Positions 26,403 through 35,438 of a stretch of DNA of 64,000 nucleotides are shown piece after piece; position 1 is the first letter of the stretch; every line of letters starts with the position of its first letter. Origin of the DNA: Sphingomonas sanxanigenens DSM 19645 = NX02. GTDB taxonomy: Bacteria; Pseudomonadota; Alphaproteobacteria; Sphingomonadales; Sphingomonadaceae. The stretch is taken from NCBI RefSeq assembly GCF_000512205.2, contig NZ_CP006644.1:2784520-2848519 (forward strand). Direction: 5' to 3'. The notes beneath the pieces are model-generated. The model did no database searches. It was given only the letters and a program-made list of their open reading frames with translations, and was not told where the DNA came from. The translations under genes and the position numbers were made by a program.

Positions 26403-28395
26403 ACTGAAGACGGGCGAGGTCGGCCGCGGGGATGTGACAGCGGATCGCATGGCCGCCGCCCGCGTCGATCAGGTCGGGCTCGCGCTCCTCGCAGATCGTG
26501 CCCAGCTTGCGCGGGCAGCGGGTCTGGAAGATGCAACCGGATGGCGGGTTGAGCGGGCTCGGAATCTCCCCCTCCAGCCGGATGCGTGCGCGGCCACGAC
26601 TGACCAGCGTCGGGCTCGCCGAAACCAGCGCCTCGGTATAGGGATGGTGAGGCCCCGCCAGCACCCGCGCGGTCGGACCGATTTCGAGCAGCCGCCCGAC
26701 ATAGAGCACCGCAACCCGATCCGAGACGTAATTCACCACGCCGAGATCGTGCGAGATGAAGATGTAGCTGACGTTCCGATCGACCTGCAGATCGACCAGC
26801 AGGTTCAGGATGGCCGCCTGCACCGAAACGTCAAGCGCGGACGTGGGCTCGTCGCACACGACGATCCGCGGTTCGCCGGCAAAGGCGCGGGCGATGCCGA
26901 CGCGCTGCTTAAGCCCACCCGAAAGATGGCCAGGCGTCTCGTCGAGATGGTGAGGGGTCAGCCGGACATTCTCCGCCATCGCCTGCAGGCGCTGTGCCCG
27001 CTCCTGCCTGTCCGCGTCGGTCAGGCGCAGCGCGCGGCCGATCAGGTGCCGAACCCTGTGCGACCGGTTGAGCGCGAGGCCGGGATTCTGGAAGACCATC
27101 TGCAGCGATTTAAGCTGTGCCCGCGCCCGCCGCCTTGCCCGCGCGGGCAGGCTCTTGCCATCCAGCAGGATCGCGCCGCCATCGTCCGGGCCGACGAGGC
27201 CGAGCAGCATCTTGGCGAGCGTGCTCTTGCCGCTACCCGATTCTCCCACCAGCCCCAGCGTCTCGCCCGCGCGCAGATCGAAACTGACGTCGCGTACCGC
27301 GTGCAGCGCCTTGCCGCCCACGGTGAACGTCTTCGTCAGGTTCCGAACGTTGAGGATCGGCGTGTCCGCCGCCACCTTGCCGATGCGTGCATCCGCGATC
27401 GCGGCCTGCGGCGGAATGTCAGGCACCGCTTCGGGGAAATGGCAGCGGCTCGCCCGTCCGCCGAGATCGCGCAGTGGCGGCGCATCGGTCCGGCAGATGT
27501 CCCGCTCCATCGGGCAGCGCGGGGCATAGATGCAGCCCGCGAAGCTGCTGCCGGGCGCCGGCAGGAAGCCGGGGATCGCCTCGAGCGGCCCTTCTTCCTT
27601 GCGGCGCCCTTTTTCGGGCGCGCAACGCAGCAGCCCGAGCGTATAGGGATGGCGCGGATCGGCGAAGATCTCGGCGGCGCAGCCTTCCTCGACCAGCACG
27701 CCGGCGTAGAGCACCCCTACCCTGTCGCACATCCGCGCGATCACCGGCAGGCTGTGGCTGATCAGCAGGATCGCGGTTGCGGTTTCGGCGCGCAGGGCTG
27801 CGATCAGGTCGAGGATCTCGGCCTCGACCGTCGAATCCAGGCCGGTCGTCGGTTCGTCGAGGATCAGCAATGCCGGATTGGTCGACAGCGCCATCGCGAT
27901 GACCACGCGCTGCTGCAACCCGCCCGACAATTCGTGCGGATAGCTTGCCATGACCCGTTCCGGCTGCGCGATGCGGACGCGGGCGAGCATCTCCAGCGCC
28001 TTCTGCCGCGCCGCGGCCCCCCGCACGCCGGCCGCTTCGAACAGTTCGGTCATCTGGCGGGCGACGCGCAGCGACGGGTTCAGCGCGCGGCCCGGATCCT
28101 GATAGACCATCGCCACGCTTTCCCGCCGCAGCGCGCGCAGCCCCGCCGGCGACAGGGCCATCACATCGCGGCCGTCGATCAAGATGCGTCCGCCGCTGAC
28201 CCGGCCGTTGCGCGCGAGATAGCGCATCGCGGCGAAGGCGGCGGTCGATTTGCCGCAGCCGGATTCGCCGACCAGCCCGAAGGCTTCGCCCGCGCCGATG
28301 CGGATCGCCAGCGCATCGAGCACGCGTTTCTCACGCCCGCCGGTCTCGTAGGCGACGGTCAGCCCTTCAAGGATGAGCGCATCGGGGGCGGTCAC
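26389..28395 (-). CDS. Fused dual ATP-binding protein of the peptide ABC transporter (DppD-DppF type)
   Basis: A 668-residue fusion of two ATPase domains. Domain 1 has [15 protein letters not shown], the signature LSGGLQQRV, Walker [13 protein letters not shown] and a zinc-type tail [14 protein letters not shown]. Domain 2 has [42 protein letters not shown] and tail [18 protein letters not shown] 28395 overlaps the permease stop codon (GTGA). The open frame continues upstream, but that part is the permease gene out of frame. It powers import through the two permeases transcribed just before it. Confidence 0.94.
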   Translation of the reverse strand: MTAPDALILEGLTVAYETGGREKRVLDALAIRIGAGEAFGLVGESGCGKSTAAFAAMRYLARNGRVSGGRILIDGRDVMALSPAGLRALRRESVAMVYQDPGRALNPSLRVARQMTELFEAAGVRGAAARQKALEMLARVRIAQPERVMASYPHELSGGLQQRVVIAMALSTNPALLILDEPTTGLDSTVEAEILDLIAALRAETATAILLISHSLPVIARMCDRVGVLYAGVLVEEGCAAEIFADPRHPYTLGLLRCAPEKGRRKEEGPLEAIPGFLPAPGSSFAGCIYAPRCPMERDICRTDAPPLRDLGGRASRCHFPEAVPDIPPQAAIADARIGKVAADTPILNVRNLTKTFTVGGKALHAVRDVSFDLRAGETLGLVGESGSGKSTLAKMLLGLVGPDDGGAILLDGKSLPARARRRARAQLKSLQMVFQNPGLALNRSHRVRHLIGRALRLTDADRQERAQRLQAMAENVRLTPHHLDETPGHLSGGLKQRVGIARAFAGEPRIVVCDEPTSALDVSVQAAILNLLVDLQVDRNVSYIFISHDLGVVNYVSDRVAVLYVGRLLEIGPTARVLAGPHHPYTEALVSASPTLVSRGRARIRLEGEIPSPLNPPSGCIFQTRCPRKLGTICEEREPDLIDAGGGHAIRCHIPAADLARLQSISG

Positions 28396-29213
28396 AGTTC
28401 GAACACCTCCTGCACGCCCTCGGCGGCGAGGTTGAAGCCGATGACGAGCGAGGCGGTTGCCCCGGCATCGAACAGCACCGTCCACCAATAGCTGCCGATC
28501 AGGCTGTAATTCTCCGCGATCGCCAGCCCCCAGTCGGCGGATGGCGGCTGAATACCGAAGCCGATGAAGCTGAGCGAGGCGACGAAGAAGATGGCGAACC
28601 CCAGCCGCACCGTCATCTCGACGACGATCAGGGGCACGACATTGGGCAGGATCTCGACGAACATCACCGCCAGCGCGCCCTCCCCGCGCAGATGCGCGGC
28701 GGCGACATAATCGAGCCGGCTCTCGATCATCACCGCGGTGCGCACGGTGCGTGCGATCAGCGGGGTGAAGGTGAAGGCGATCACCAGGATCACCGGCAGG
28801 TTTGAAGTGCCGACCGCAGCCAGCGCCATCAGCGCGACGATCACCAGCGGCAGCGCCTGCAGCGCCTCGATCACCCGCCCTGCGAGCGCGTCGACCATGC
28901 CGCCGAAATAGCCGATCGCAAGGCCGAGAACGGCGCCGCACAGTGTGCCGAGCAAGGTCGCGACCAGCGAGATGGTGAGGATATCGGTTGATCCGATCAG
29001 CACGCGCGAGAAGATGTCGCGGCCCAGCTGGTCGGTGCCGAACCAGTGCGCGGAGGATGGCGGCGCCAGCGTGGCGAGCAGGTTGTCGGCATAGGGATCG
29101 GTCGGCGCCAGCCGCTCGCCGAAGAAGGCGCACACCGTCCAGAACAGGATGATGCCGACGCCAGCGTGCAGCGTCGGCGAGCGCAAGGCGGCGCGGAGGC
29201 GTTCGTTCGCCAT
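28392..29213 (-). CDS. Peptide ABC transporter permease (DppC type)
   Basis: A 273-residue inner membrane protein. The N-terminal segment FFGERLAPTDPYADNLLATL, WFGTDQLGRDIFSRVLIGS and the EAA loop AHLRGEGALAVMFVEILPNVVPLIVVE are DppC hallmarks. It starts in a TGATG overlap with the DppB-type gene and ends overlapping the ATPase gene, so the three are translationally coupled. Confidence 0.93.
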   Translation of the reverse strand: MANERLRAALRSPTLHAGVGIILFWTVCAFFGERLAPTDPYADNLLATLAPPSSAHWFGTDQLGRDIFSRVLIGSTDILTISLVATLLGTLCGAVLGLAIGYFGGMVDALAGRVIEALQALPLVIVALMALAAVGTSNLPVILVIAFTFTPLIARTVRTAVMIESRLDYVAAAHLRGEGALAVMFVEILPNVVPLIVVEMTVRLGFAIFFVASLSFIGFGIQPPSADWGLAIAENYSLIGSYWWTVLFDAGATASLVIGFNLAAEGVQEVFEL

Positions 29214-30154
29214 CACCGTAGCCGCGGGTTGAGCGCGGCGCTGATGAGATCGCCGGCGATCGATCCGATCGCGTAGAGGATGCCGATGGTCAGCACGCCC
29301 GCCTGCAGCATCGGAAAATCCTTCGCCTTGGCGGCGGTGTAGATCAGGCTGCCGATCCCGCGATAATGGAACAGCGTCTCGACCACGACCAGCCCGCCGG
29401 CGAGATAGCCGACCAGGCTCGCCGCGACGGTGACCGTGGGCAGCAGCGCGTTGCGCAGGACGTGGCGGATCAGCACGATCCGCCAGGGCAGTCCCTTGAG
29501 AATGGCGGTGCGCGTATAGTCGGCGTCGAGCGCCTCGACCGCGCCGCTCCGCGCGACCCGCGCGACATAGCCGAAGAACAGGATCACCAGCGGCAGCGCC
29601 GGCAGGATCAGATAGCGGAGCTGCGTCAGCGGCCCCGCCCCGTCGGGCCAGTCGGCGGACATCGGCAGCCATTTCAGCCACACGCCGAACACCAGGATCA
29701 GCACCAGCGACGAGATGAATTCCGGCACCACGCCGAGCGACTGGCCGGTGACGGTGATCAGCCGGTCGCTCCACCGCCCGACGCGCAATGCCGCGACGAC
29801 GCCCGCGGCGATGCCGAGCGGCACGATCATGCAGAAGGCGAGCGCCGCCAGCTTGAGCGAGTTCGCCAGCGCCTCGGCGACGAACGGGGCGACCGGCGAG
29901 CGGAAAGTGTAGGAGATCCCCATGTCGCCGCCGACGAAGTTGGAGATCCAGTCCCAATATTGGACGAGGATGGGGCGATCGACGCCGATCTCGTGATTGA
30001 ACCGCGCCACCGATCGCGCATCGGCCAGCGGCCCCAGCACCGCGCGCCCGACATCGCCGGGCAAGAGCTGGCCCCCGAAGAAAACGAGGATGCTCAGGAT
30101 CAGGAGCGTGACGAGCGCGAGCGGGATACGTCGCGCCAGCACGGCCCAGATCAA
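29213..30154 (-). CDS. Peptide ABC transporter permease (DppB type)
   Basis: A 313-residue permease with about six helices. It begins ARRIPLALVTLLILSILVFF and continues LLPGDVGRAVLGPLAD, the periplasmic loop RPILVQYWDWISNFVGGDMG and the EAA loop AILKGLPWRIVLIRHVLRNALLP. It forms the translocation channel with the DppC-type partner. It follows the TIM-barrel gene by 23 bp, in the same minus-strand operon that begins with the PhyH-like gene. Confidence 0.93.
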   Translation of the reverse strand: MIWAVLARRIPLALVTLLILSILVFFGGQLLPGDVGRAVLGPLADARSVARFNHEIGVDRPILVQYWDWISNFVGGDMGISYTFRSPVAPFVAEALANSLKLAALAFCMIVPLGIAAGVVAALRVGRWSDRLITVTGQSLGVVPEFISSLVLILVFGVWLKWLPMSADWPDGAGPLTQLRYLILPALPLVILFFGYVARVARSGAVEALDADYTRTAILKGLPWRIVLIRHVLRNALLPTVTVAASLVGYLAGGLVVVETLFHYRGIGSLIYTAAKAKDFPMLQAGVLTIGILYAIGSIAGDLISAALNPRLR

Positions 30155-30177
30155 TGGCTGTCCCCCCGGTCCAAAAT

Positions 30178-31053
30178 CTAACCCCTTGCCGCGCTTGCGA
30201 AAGGGTGCCCGACGCGCGCCTCCGCATCAAGCCGGGCCCAGAGCGCGCGGACCATGTCCATCAGCATGCGCGATTCCATCCAGCGATCGGACAATTCATA
30301 TCCGTCCGCCCCGGTCATTGCATATTCGCGCGGGCCCAGCTCGCACAGGAAGGTCAGCGTGGCGTCTTCGGGTGCGCGGGCGCGCCAGCTGCGGAAACCA
30401 TATTCCCACCAGCCCATGAAGACATCGACCCAGTCGCGCTGGTGGGGGAAGCTGATCTGCACCTGAACCTGCTCGCGGCTGGCGACGCGGCCGTGAAAGC
30501 CCCAGCACCGATCGAGGATGCGGTGGACCAGCCGATGATTCTCCTCGTCGACCGGCCACTGGAATTCGCGCGCGACGAGGAAATGCGAGAGGTCGCCGGT
30601 CAGCCGGAGGTCGGGAAAATGATCGAGGAGCTGGAGCGTCAGCATCAGGTCCGTCGTCATCCGGTCGCGATGCGTCTCGATATGGACGGGGATGCCCGAA
30701 TCCGCGGCAAGCCGCTGCCAGCCTTTGAGGTAGGGAAAGCATTCGGCGAGCGTATAAGGCCTGACGTTGGGCTGAAGGTTGATATGGTCCGCGCCCAGTT
30801 CCTGGACATGGGCGATGATCGGCTTCAGTTCGTCTACCGTCCGCGGATTGCACATCGCATGCCACATCATGCCATGGGCGCGCAGCGTGTCCGTCACGAT
30901 GCGGGCATGGCCGAGATCAGCGAAATCCACGCCCGCGCCATCGAAACCGGCATCGCGGATCATGTCGAGCTGCACGTCGAGCGGCCATTCCAGGCCGTCG
31001 GGGCGCCGCCGCTCCATCGCCCACAAGGCCTGGCTGACGCGAAGCCGCTGCAT
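30178..31053 (-). CDS. Sugar phosphate isomerase/epimerase-like TIM-barrel protein
   Basis: A 291-residue protein of the AP-endonuclease-2/xylose-isomerase-like barrel superfamily. The metal-site strands are recognisable: FDGAGVDFADLGHARIV, LGADHINLQPNVRPYTL, GIPVHIETHRDRMTTDL, LTGDLSHFLVAREF and a late TFLCELGPREYAM. The His/Glu/Asp pattern fits a divalent-metal isomerase or hydrolase. The following permease genes suggest it processes the imported compound. The substrate is unknown. Confidence 0.8.
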   Translation of the reverse strand: MQRLRVSQALWAMERRRPDGLEWPLDVQLDMIRDAGFDGAGVDFADLGHARIVTDTLRAHGMMWHAMCNPRTVDELKPIIAHVQELGADHINLQPNVRPYTLAECFPYLKGWQRLAADSGIPVHIETHRDRMTTDLMLTLQLLDHFPDLRLTGDLSHFLVAREFQWPVDEENHRLVHRILDRCWGFHGRVASREQVQVQISFPHQRDWVDVFMGWWEYGFRSWRARAPEDATLTFLCELGPREYAMTGADGYELSDRWMESRMLMDMVRALWARLDAEARVGHPFASAARG

Positions 31054-31920
31054 CTAGCGCACCCGCGGGAAGGTCGCGCAGGTCATCGGTCCGCCCTGCA
31101 CCAGATCCTCGCCGCGCGAGGCCGGCCCGGTACCGGGCGGGATATCGTTATAGGTCACGTCGTCGCCGAACCAGCTCGTCGAGAGCGCCCGACGGCGGCG
31201 GGACCCGAAATTGCCGGGCGCGCTGTGGAAGGTCCGCGAATACCAGATCAGGCTGTCGCCCGGTTCCATGTCCCAACCCAGTATCTCATGGTCGAGGCTG
31301 TCGAAATCGGGCGGCAGCGGCCGATCCATGATTTCGTGCGGATGGTGGGTACGCGGATCGAACGACACCGCGCGATACAGCGTGTCGAAGCGGTGCGATC
31401 CCCTGACGAAGCGCAGTCCGCTTTCCTTCGGGATCACGTCCATCGCCGTCCAGATGTTGCAGATCTGCTGGCCGTTGACCGGCCAGTAGGAATGGTCCTG
31501 ATGCCACGGCGTGGTGCTGCTCGTGCCCGGTTCCTTCACCAGCAGGAAGTCGAAATAGAAGTTGAGCGTTCGCGACCGCAGCAGCTTCATCGCCAGGTCG
31601 GCCGCCGGGGAGTCGAACACGAAGTCGCGAAACGCCGGTATCTTCTTCCACATGAAATTGTCGGTGAAGAAGAAGCCCGGCTCGCCCGGCATCGCCACGG
31701 TGTAGGAATCCGGCCCGGCGAGCGCGATCGCCTCGTCGATCGCCTGGTCCAGCCGATCCACCCATTCGCGCCCGAGCCCGCCGCGCAACAGCACCACCCC
31801 GTCACGCTCGAGTGCGGCGATTGCCGCCTCGCCGGGCTCGCCGCGCGCGATCGGCGTGAAGCCATCCGCGCCGATGTCTTGCCGGGGCGCCGTGTCAGCG
31901 TTGGCCAGTCCCGTCGTCAT
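31054..31920 (-). CDS. Phytanoyl-CoA dioxygenase (PhyH)-family Fe(II)/2OG oxygenase
   Basis: A 288-residue oxygenase. The iron triad is visible as HxD in TPWHQDHSYWPVNGQQIC, with the distal His in YSRTFHSAPGNFGSRRRRAL; the following Arg cluster probably binds 2-oxoglutarate. ATG 31920 with GGAG upstream is preferred to 31974. It is the first gene of the minus-strand operon (oxygenase, TIM barrel, two permeases, fused ATPase). PhyH proteins hydroxylate unactivated carbons in lipids, amino acids and natural products. The WHQDHSYWPV pattern is common in bacterial catabolic members. Confidence 0.85.
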   Translation of the reverse strand: MTTGLANADTAPRQDIGADGFTPIARGEPGEAAIAALERDGVVLLRGGLGREWVDRLDQAIDEAIALAGPDSYTVAMPGEPGFFFTDNFMWKKIPAFRDFVFDSPAADLAMKLLRSRTLNFYFDFLLVKEPGTSSTTPWHQDHSYWPVNGQQICNIWTAMDVIPKESGLRFVRGSHRFDTLYRAVSFDPRTHHPHEIMDRPLPPDFDSLDHEILGWDMEPGDSLIWYSRTFHSAPGNFGSRRRRALSTSWFGDDVTYNDIPPGTGPASRGEDLVQGGPMTCATFPRVR

Positions 31921-31996
31921 GCCGCGATCTCCGTTGCAGGGCGCTGCCGTCTCCGGCGTTCGCAACCGCAGCATAGGAGAGATCGGGCGGACGAAT

Positions 31997-32012
31997 GAAT
32001 TTCATAATTTTC
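31997..32012. promoter_or_regulatory. Possible LysR site upstream of the PhyH operon
   Basis: The minus-strand sequence GAAAATTATGAAATTC, between the PhyH-like gene and the LysR stop codon, resembles GAAAATTCGGAATTTC in the LysR promoter (33015-33030). Both fit GAAAATT-NN-GAAWTTC. This is placed where the operon promoter should be. The inference of LysR binding is from similarity and position. Confidence 0.4.
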
Positions 32013-32022
32013 ATCACATCCA

Positions 32023-32976
32023 TCAAATCGGATCATGATGCTCCAGCCCGATATTGTGGCCGAACGCTTCGCGGTCGGTCTCGCACCAGTGCTGGAGCGC
32101 GGTCGCCATTCGCCACGCCGGGCAGTCCGTGCCCTCGGACTTGCGCGTCACCGCGTGCCAGCTGACGAACAGCCCCTTGCGCGTGACCTGCGCCGCACGC
32201 AGCGCGCCTGAGCGAAGATAGGGCCCGACCGCCCAGCGCGACAGGATGCTCACCCCGAAACCGCCGATGACCAGTTCGATGATCGCCTCGGTCAGTTCGA
32301 CCTTAAGCATCTTGCGGTAGCTGACCTGCGCCGGCTTGAGAAAGCTGTCATATTCATGACCCTTCTCGGCGATGTCGCTGTATGAGATGTAGATCTGGTC
32401 GGCGAGATCCTCCGCGACGATGAAACCGCGATCCGCCAGCGGATGATCCGGCGCGATGATCAGGATCAGTTCGTCGCGGAACAGGCGCAACGATCGGGTC
32501 GCCGCCTTGCTCGGCGTGCCGGAGGTCACGGCGATGTCGATGCTGCGCTCGATCAGCGCGTTGATCGGCCGGCGCGTGGCATCGGCAACCACTTCGATGT
32601 CGATATCCTCGGCCTGTTCCTGAAAACCCTTCATGAATCGCGGCAGCCAGCGATAGCCGCTATAGGCGCCGCAGCCGATCCGCACGATCTGGCGGGCATC
32701 CGAAGCACCATTGGCGACGTCGGTTTCGACCCGTTCGAGTTGGGCCAGGATGCGGCCCGCCTCTTCGTTCAGGCTGCGCGCCGCCGCCGTCATCTCCATC
32801 CGTTTGTTGCCCTTGACGAACAGATCGACGCCGAGCCGCCGCTGGGCCTCGCGGATCTGGTGGCTGAGCGCCGACTGGGTCAGGCCAAGCATCGTCGCCG
32901 CCTGCGTGACGTTTCCGGTAACCGCCATCGCCTGCAGCATGCGCAGATGGCGTATCTCTAGGCTCGGCTGGAACAC
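32023..32976 (-). CDS. LysR-family transcriptional regulator
   Basis: A 317-residue regulator. The helix-turn-helix MLQAMAVTGNVTQAATMLGLTQSALSHQIREAQRRLGVDLF is textbook LysR, followed by the effector domain (QIVRIGCGAYSGYRWLPRFM, DIAVTSGTPSKAATRSLRLF, GFGVSILSRWAVGPYLRSGA). The N-terminal order and effector domain are closest to the MetR-like group. It is head-to-head with the 2OG-oxygenase/lyase genes and just behind the PhyH operon, so it can serve both arms of the island. Confidence 0.93.
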   Translation of the reverse strand: MFQPSLEIRHLRMLQAMAVTGNVTQAATMLGLTQSALSHQIREAQRRLGVDLFVKGNKRMEMTAAARSLNEEAGRILAQLERVETDVANGASDARQIVRIGCGAYSGYRWLPRFMKGFQEQAEDIDIEVVADATRRPINALIERSIDIAVTSGTPSKAATRSLRLFRDELILIIAPDHPLADRGFIVAEDLADQIYISYSDIAEKGHEYDSFLKPAQVSYRKMLKVELTEAIIELVIGGFGVSILSRWAVGPYLRSGALRAAQVTRKGLFVSWHAVTRKSEGTDCPAWRMATALQHWCETDREAFGHNIGLEHHDPI

Positions 32977-32997
32977 TGGCCCATACCCCCATGATCG

Positions 32998-33020
32998 ATT
33001 TTCATGCTATCGTTGAAAAT
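32998..33020. promoter_or_regulatory. LysR-type operator (ATTTTC-N11-GAAAAT)
   Basis: A perfect 6-bp inverted repeat with an 11-bp spacer contains the T-N11-A core of LysR recognition sites. It lies 22 bp upstream of the LysR start and about 100 bp before the divergent oxygenase gene. This is the classical position for autoregulation and divergent activation. Confidence 0.65.
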
Positions 33021-33121
33021 TCGGAATTTCGCTAATCGTGCACCCGTTCCTACTATCGATCAACAGGACCAATCGAAGTCCAGCCGGGGAGAGGCCGATC
33101 CAGTCGCAACAGGGAGGTCTC

Positions 33122-33961
33122 ATGGGAACACAGGATGTCAGCGTATCGCCAACGGCCGCGTCGCTGATCGATCTGGCGACCTATCCCATCGACGATCTCG
33201 ACGGACCTGAAGGCCAGGCGCTTGTCGAGTCCTGTCGCCTCCGACTGGCCCGTTCGGGCGCCCTCGATCTTCCCGGTTTTCTCAGGCCCGATGCAATCAC
33301 GCTGCTTGCCGAGGAAGCGAACGGGCTCGAAGACCACACCCATCAATATGCCACCGAGCATAATGTCTATTTCGATCCGCCTGACCACACCCTGCCGCCG
33401 GATCATCCGCGGCGGCACAGGGTTCGCACCAACAAGGGCAATGTGCCCTATGATCTGATTCCGCGCGGATCATTGCTGCGCGCGATCTACGAATGGGATG
33501 CGGTGCTCGCCTTTGTCGCCGCCGTGCTCGGCGAACCCAGGCTCTACCGCCACCAGGATCCGATGGCGGCGCTCAACATCAACGTCCATGCCGAGGGCCA
33601 GGAACTGGGCTGGCATTTCGATCGCACCGATTTCGCGATCACGCTGTCGCTCCAGCAATGCGAGGCCGGCGGCACGTTCGAATTTGTGCCCAATTTGCGC
33701 AGCGCCGACGACGAGAATTATCCCGCGGTCGCCGCCATCCTCGCCGGCGGCACCGAGGGCCTGTGTCGGACGGACGCGGCACCTGGTACACTGACGCTGT
33801 TCCGCGGCCATTTTTCTCTGCACCGGGTCACACCCGGCACCGGGCCGCGCAAGCGGCTGATGGCGGCACTGAGCTATGTTCGCGAACCGAACGTCACGTT
33901 CAGCGCCTATGCCCGCCAGCTCTTCTACGGGCGCGAGACGGTTCATGCGGAGTTCGCCTAG
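33122..33961 (+). CDS. 2OG-Fe(II) oxygenase of the HalD/ArpA-like group
   Basis: A 279-residue protein. The motif HFDRTDFAITLSLQQCEAGG gives the HxD iron ligands, and LFRGHFSLHRVTPGTGPRKRL gives the distal His and the 2OG-binding Arg; QCEAGGTFEFVPNLRSADDENY is a diagnostic block. Halogenases of this fold carry Gly in place of the Asp; here Asp is present, so hydroxylation is expected. Start 33122 has GGGAGG at the ideal distance. It is one base upstream of the lyase gene. Known relatives act on free amino acids, which fits the amino-acid-lyase neighbour. Confidence 0.8.
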   Translation: MGTQDVSVSPTAASLIDLATYPIDDLDGPEGQALVESCRLRLARSGALDLPGFLRPDAITLLAEEANGLEDHTHQYATEHNVYFDPPDHTLPPDHPRRHRVRTNKGNVPYDLIPRGSLLRAIYEWDAVLAFVAAVLGEPRLYRHQDPMAALNINVHAEGQELGWHFDRTDFAITLSLQQCEAGGTFEFVPNLRSADDENYPAVAAILAGGTEGLCRTDAAPGTLTLFRGHFSLHRVTPGTGPRKRLMAALSYVREPNVTFSAYARQLFYGRETVHAEFA

Positions 33962-33962
33962 G

Positions 33963-35438
33963 ATGGCGGCGCTCCTCACCACCCGGCACGACATCACGCT
34001 CGACACTTATCGCCGCGTCGCCTGGCAGCATGAACCCGTGCGCATCTCGGAGGCCGCGATCGAACGCATCGCCGCCTGCCGCCAGTCCTTCATGGATCTG
34101 ATCGAGAACGACCACAGCGTGATCATTTACGGCGTCACGACGTCGATGGGCGAACTCGCCAGCCAGCGGCTGACCCACGCCCAGCGCGATCGCCACGCCC
34201 GGCTCAAGCCTTTTGCTGCCGCCACTTCGTTCGACGACGACCTGCCCGAGCGCGTCGTGCGCGGGATCGTGCTGGCGCGCCTCGCCAATTTCCTCGACGG
34301 GCATGCCGCGACGACACCACGCATCGCGCTCGCCGTGGCGGCGTTGCTCGACGGCCAGCCGATGCCCGCGGTACCGGCGTCGGGACAGGGCGGCGCCGGA
34401 GAGATCCTTGCGCTCTATCCGTTGTTTGCGGGATTGTCCGAAGGCTATGATCTGCAGGTGAAGGAGCGCGGCTCGCTGATCAACGGCTCGCCCTGCGCCG
34501 CCGCACTGGTTGCCGAAGGAGCATTGGCGGCTCGAAGGCGGATCGCGCTTGCCACCCGCACCCTTGCCTTGTCGATCGAGGCGTTCAGCGCCCCGCTGGA
34601 ACATTATGACATGGCGCTCGCTGGATTGTGGGGCGACGAGCATGAGGCGATCGCGCTCGACAGCTTGCTTACATTGCTCGTCGGCGCGGGCGAAGGGCGG
34701 CGCAACTATCAGGCGCCGGTCAGCTATCGCATCGTCCCGCGCATCCTGGGTCATGCCCATCGTGCCCTGGCCGGCGCCGAGCACGCGGCGGCGGTGTCGC
34801 TTTCCTCGGTATCCGACAATCCGGTCTATCTGCCGCCGGACATCGTTCATCCCCATGGTCGCTGCATCAGCACAGGCGGCTACCACAATGCCATTGCTGC
34901 GCCCGCGCTTGACGACCTGGCCGCGACCTGGGCCGATCTCGCCCAGCTCTGCGCGCGCCATGCCGTGAAGCTGCTCGACGGTCGCGCCTCGCACATGCCG
35001 GACATGCTGCTGGTCGGGCGCGAGGCCGGAGACAGCGACGGCCGGGGCAATATTGGCTACATCCCAATGGCGATGGCTGGCTATATCGAACAGGCCAAGG
35101 CAGCCGCGCAGACCAGCTTCATCCCCGGCAGCGACACCGGCGGCGCCGGCCAGGACGATGTCGGCACGCCAGCCTTCCTGTCTTATTCGCGTGAGGCGAC
35201 GGCGGGGCGTTGCCTCGATGCATCGCTGGCCATGCTGGCGGTGATCGCGGCGCAGGCCCTGTTCGTGACCGGCCGGCAGGCGCCGCCGATGCTGCGCGGC
35301 TTCGTCGACATGATCCGTGGCCACGTCCGCCCGGTCGTGGAAGACCGCGTGCTTGGGCCGGAACTCCATCGTCTGGCGCAGGCGTTTACCGCGGAGATCT
35401 TCGACCAGGACGCGGATGCCGAGCGCGCGGTGGCGTGA
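33963..35438 (+). CDS. Aromatic amino acid lyase homologue lacking the MIO triad
   Basis: A 491-residue member of the HAL/PAL fold. Conserved features are the catalytic Tyr in IYGVTTSMGE (Tyr56), LKPFAAATSFDDDLPERVVR, VKERGSLINGSPCAAALVAEGAL, SSVSDNPVYLPPD and FIPGSDTGGAGQDDVGTPAF. The family makes its electrophile MIO from Ala-Ser-Gly in GSVGASGDL. Here the aligned segment is GQGGAGEIL, with Ala145-Gly146-Glu147, so MIO cannot form in the usual way. The stop overlaps the PhnD-like gene start (GTGA). It may be an isomerase, a binding protein or a lyase with altered chemistry. Confidence 0.8.
   Translation: MAALLTTRHDITLDTYRRVAWQHEPVRISEAAIERIAACRQSFMDLIENDHSVIIYGVTTSMGELASQRLTHAQRDRHARLKPFAAATSFDDDLPERVVRGIVLARLANFLDGHAATTPRIALAVAALLDGQPMPAVPASGQGGAGEILALYPLFAGLSEGYDLQVKERGSLINGSPCAAALVAEGALAARRRIALATRTLALSIEAFSAPLEHYDMALAGLWGDEHEAIALDSLLTLLVGAGEGRRNYQAPVSYRIVPRILGHAHRALAGAEHAAAVSLSSVSDNPVYLPPDIVHPHGRCISTGGYHNAIAAPALDDLAATWADLAQLCARHAVKLLDGRASHMPDMLLVGREAGDSDGRGNIGYIPMAMAGYIEQAKAAAQTSFIPGSDTGGAGQDDVGTPAFLSYSREATAGRCLDASLAMLAVIAAQALFVTGRQAPPMLRGFVDMIRGHVRPVVEDRVLGPELHRLAQAFTAEIFDQDADAERAVA

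Noticed and set aside
28396-30230. Very long minus-strand frames continuing from the ABC ATPase and DppC-type genes
   Set aside because: They run through the neighbouring permease genes out of frame. Overlapping start codons mark the true gene borders.
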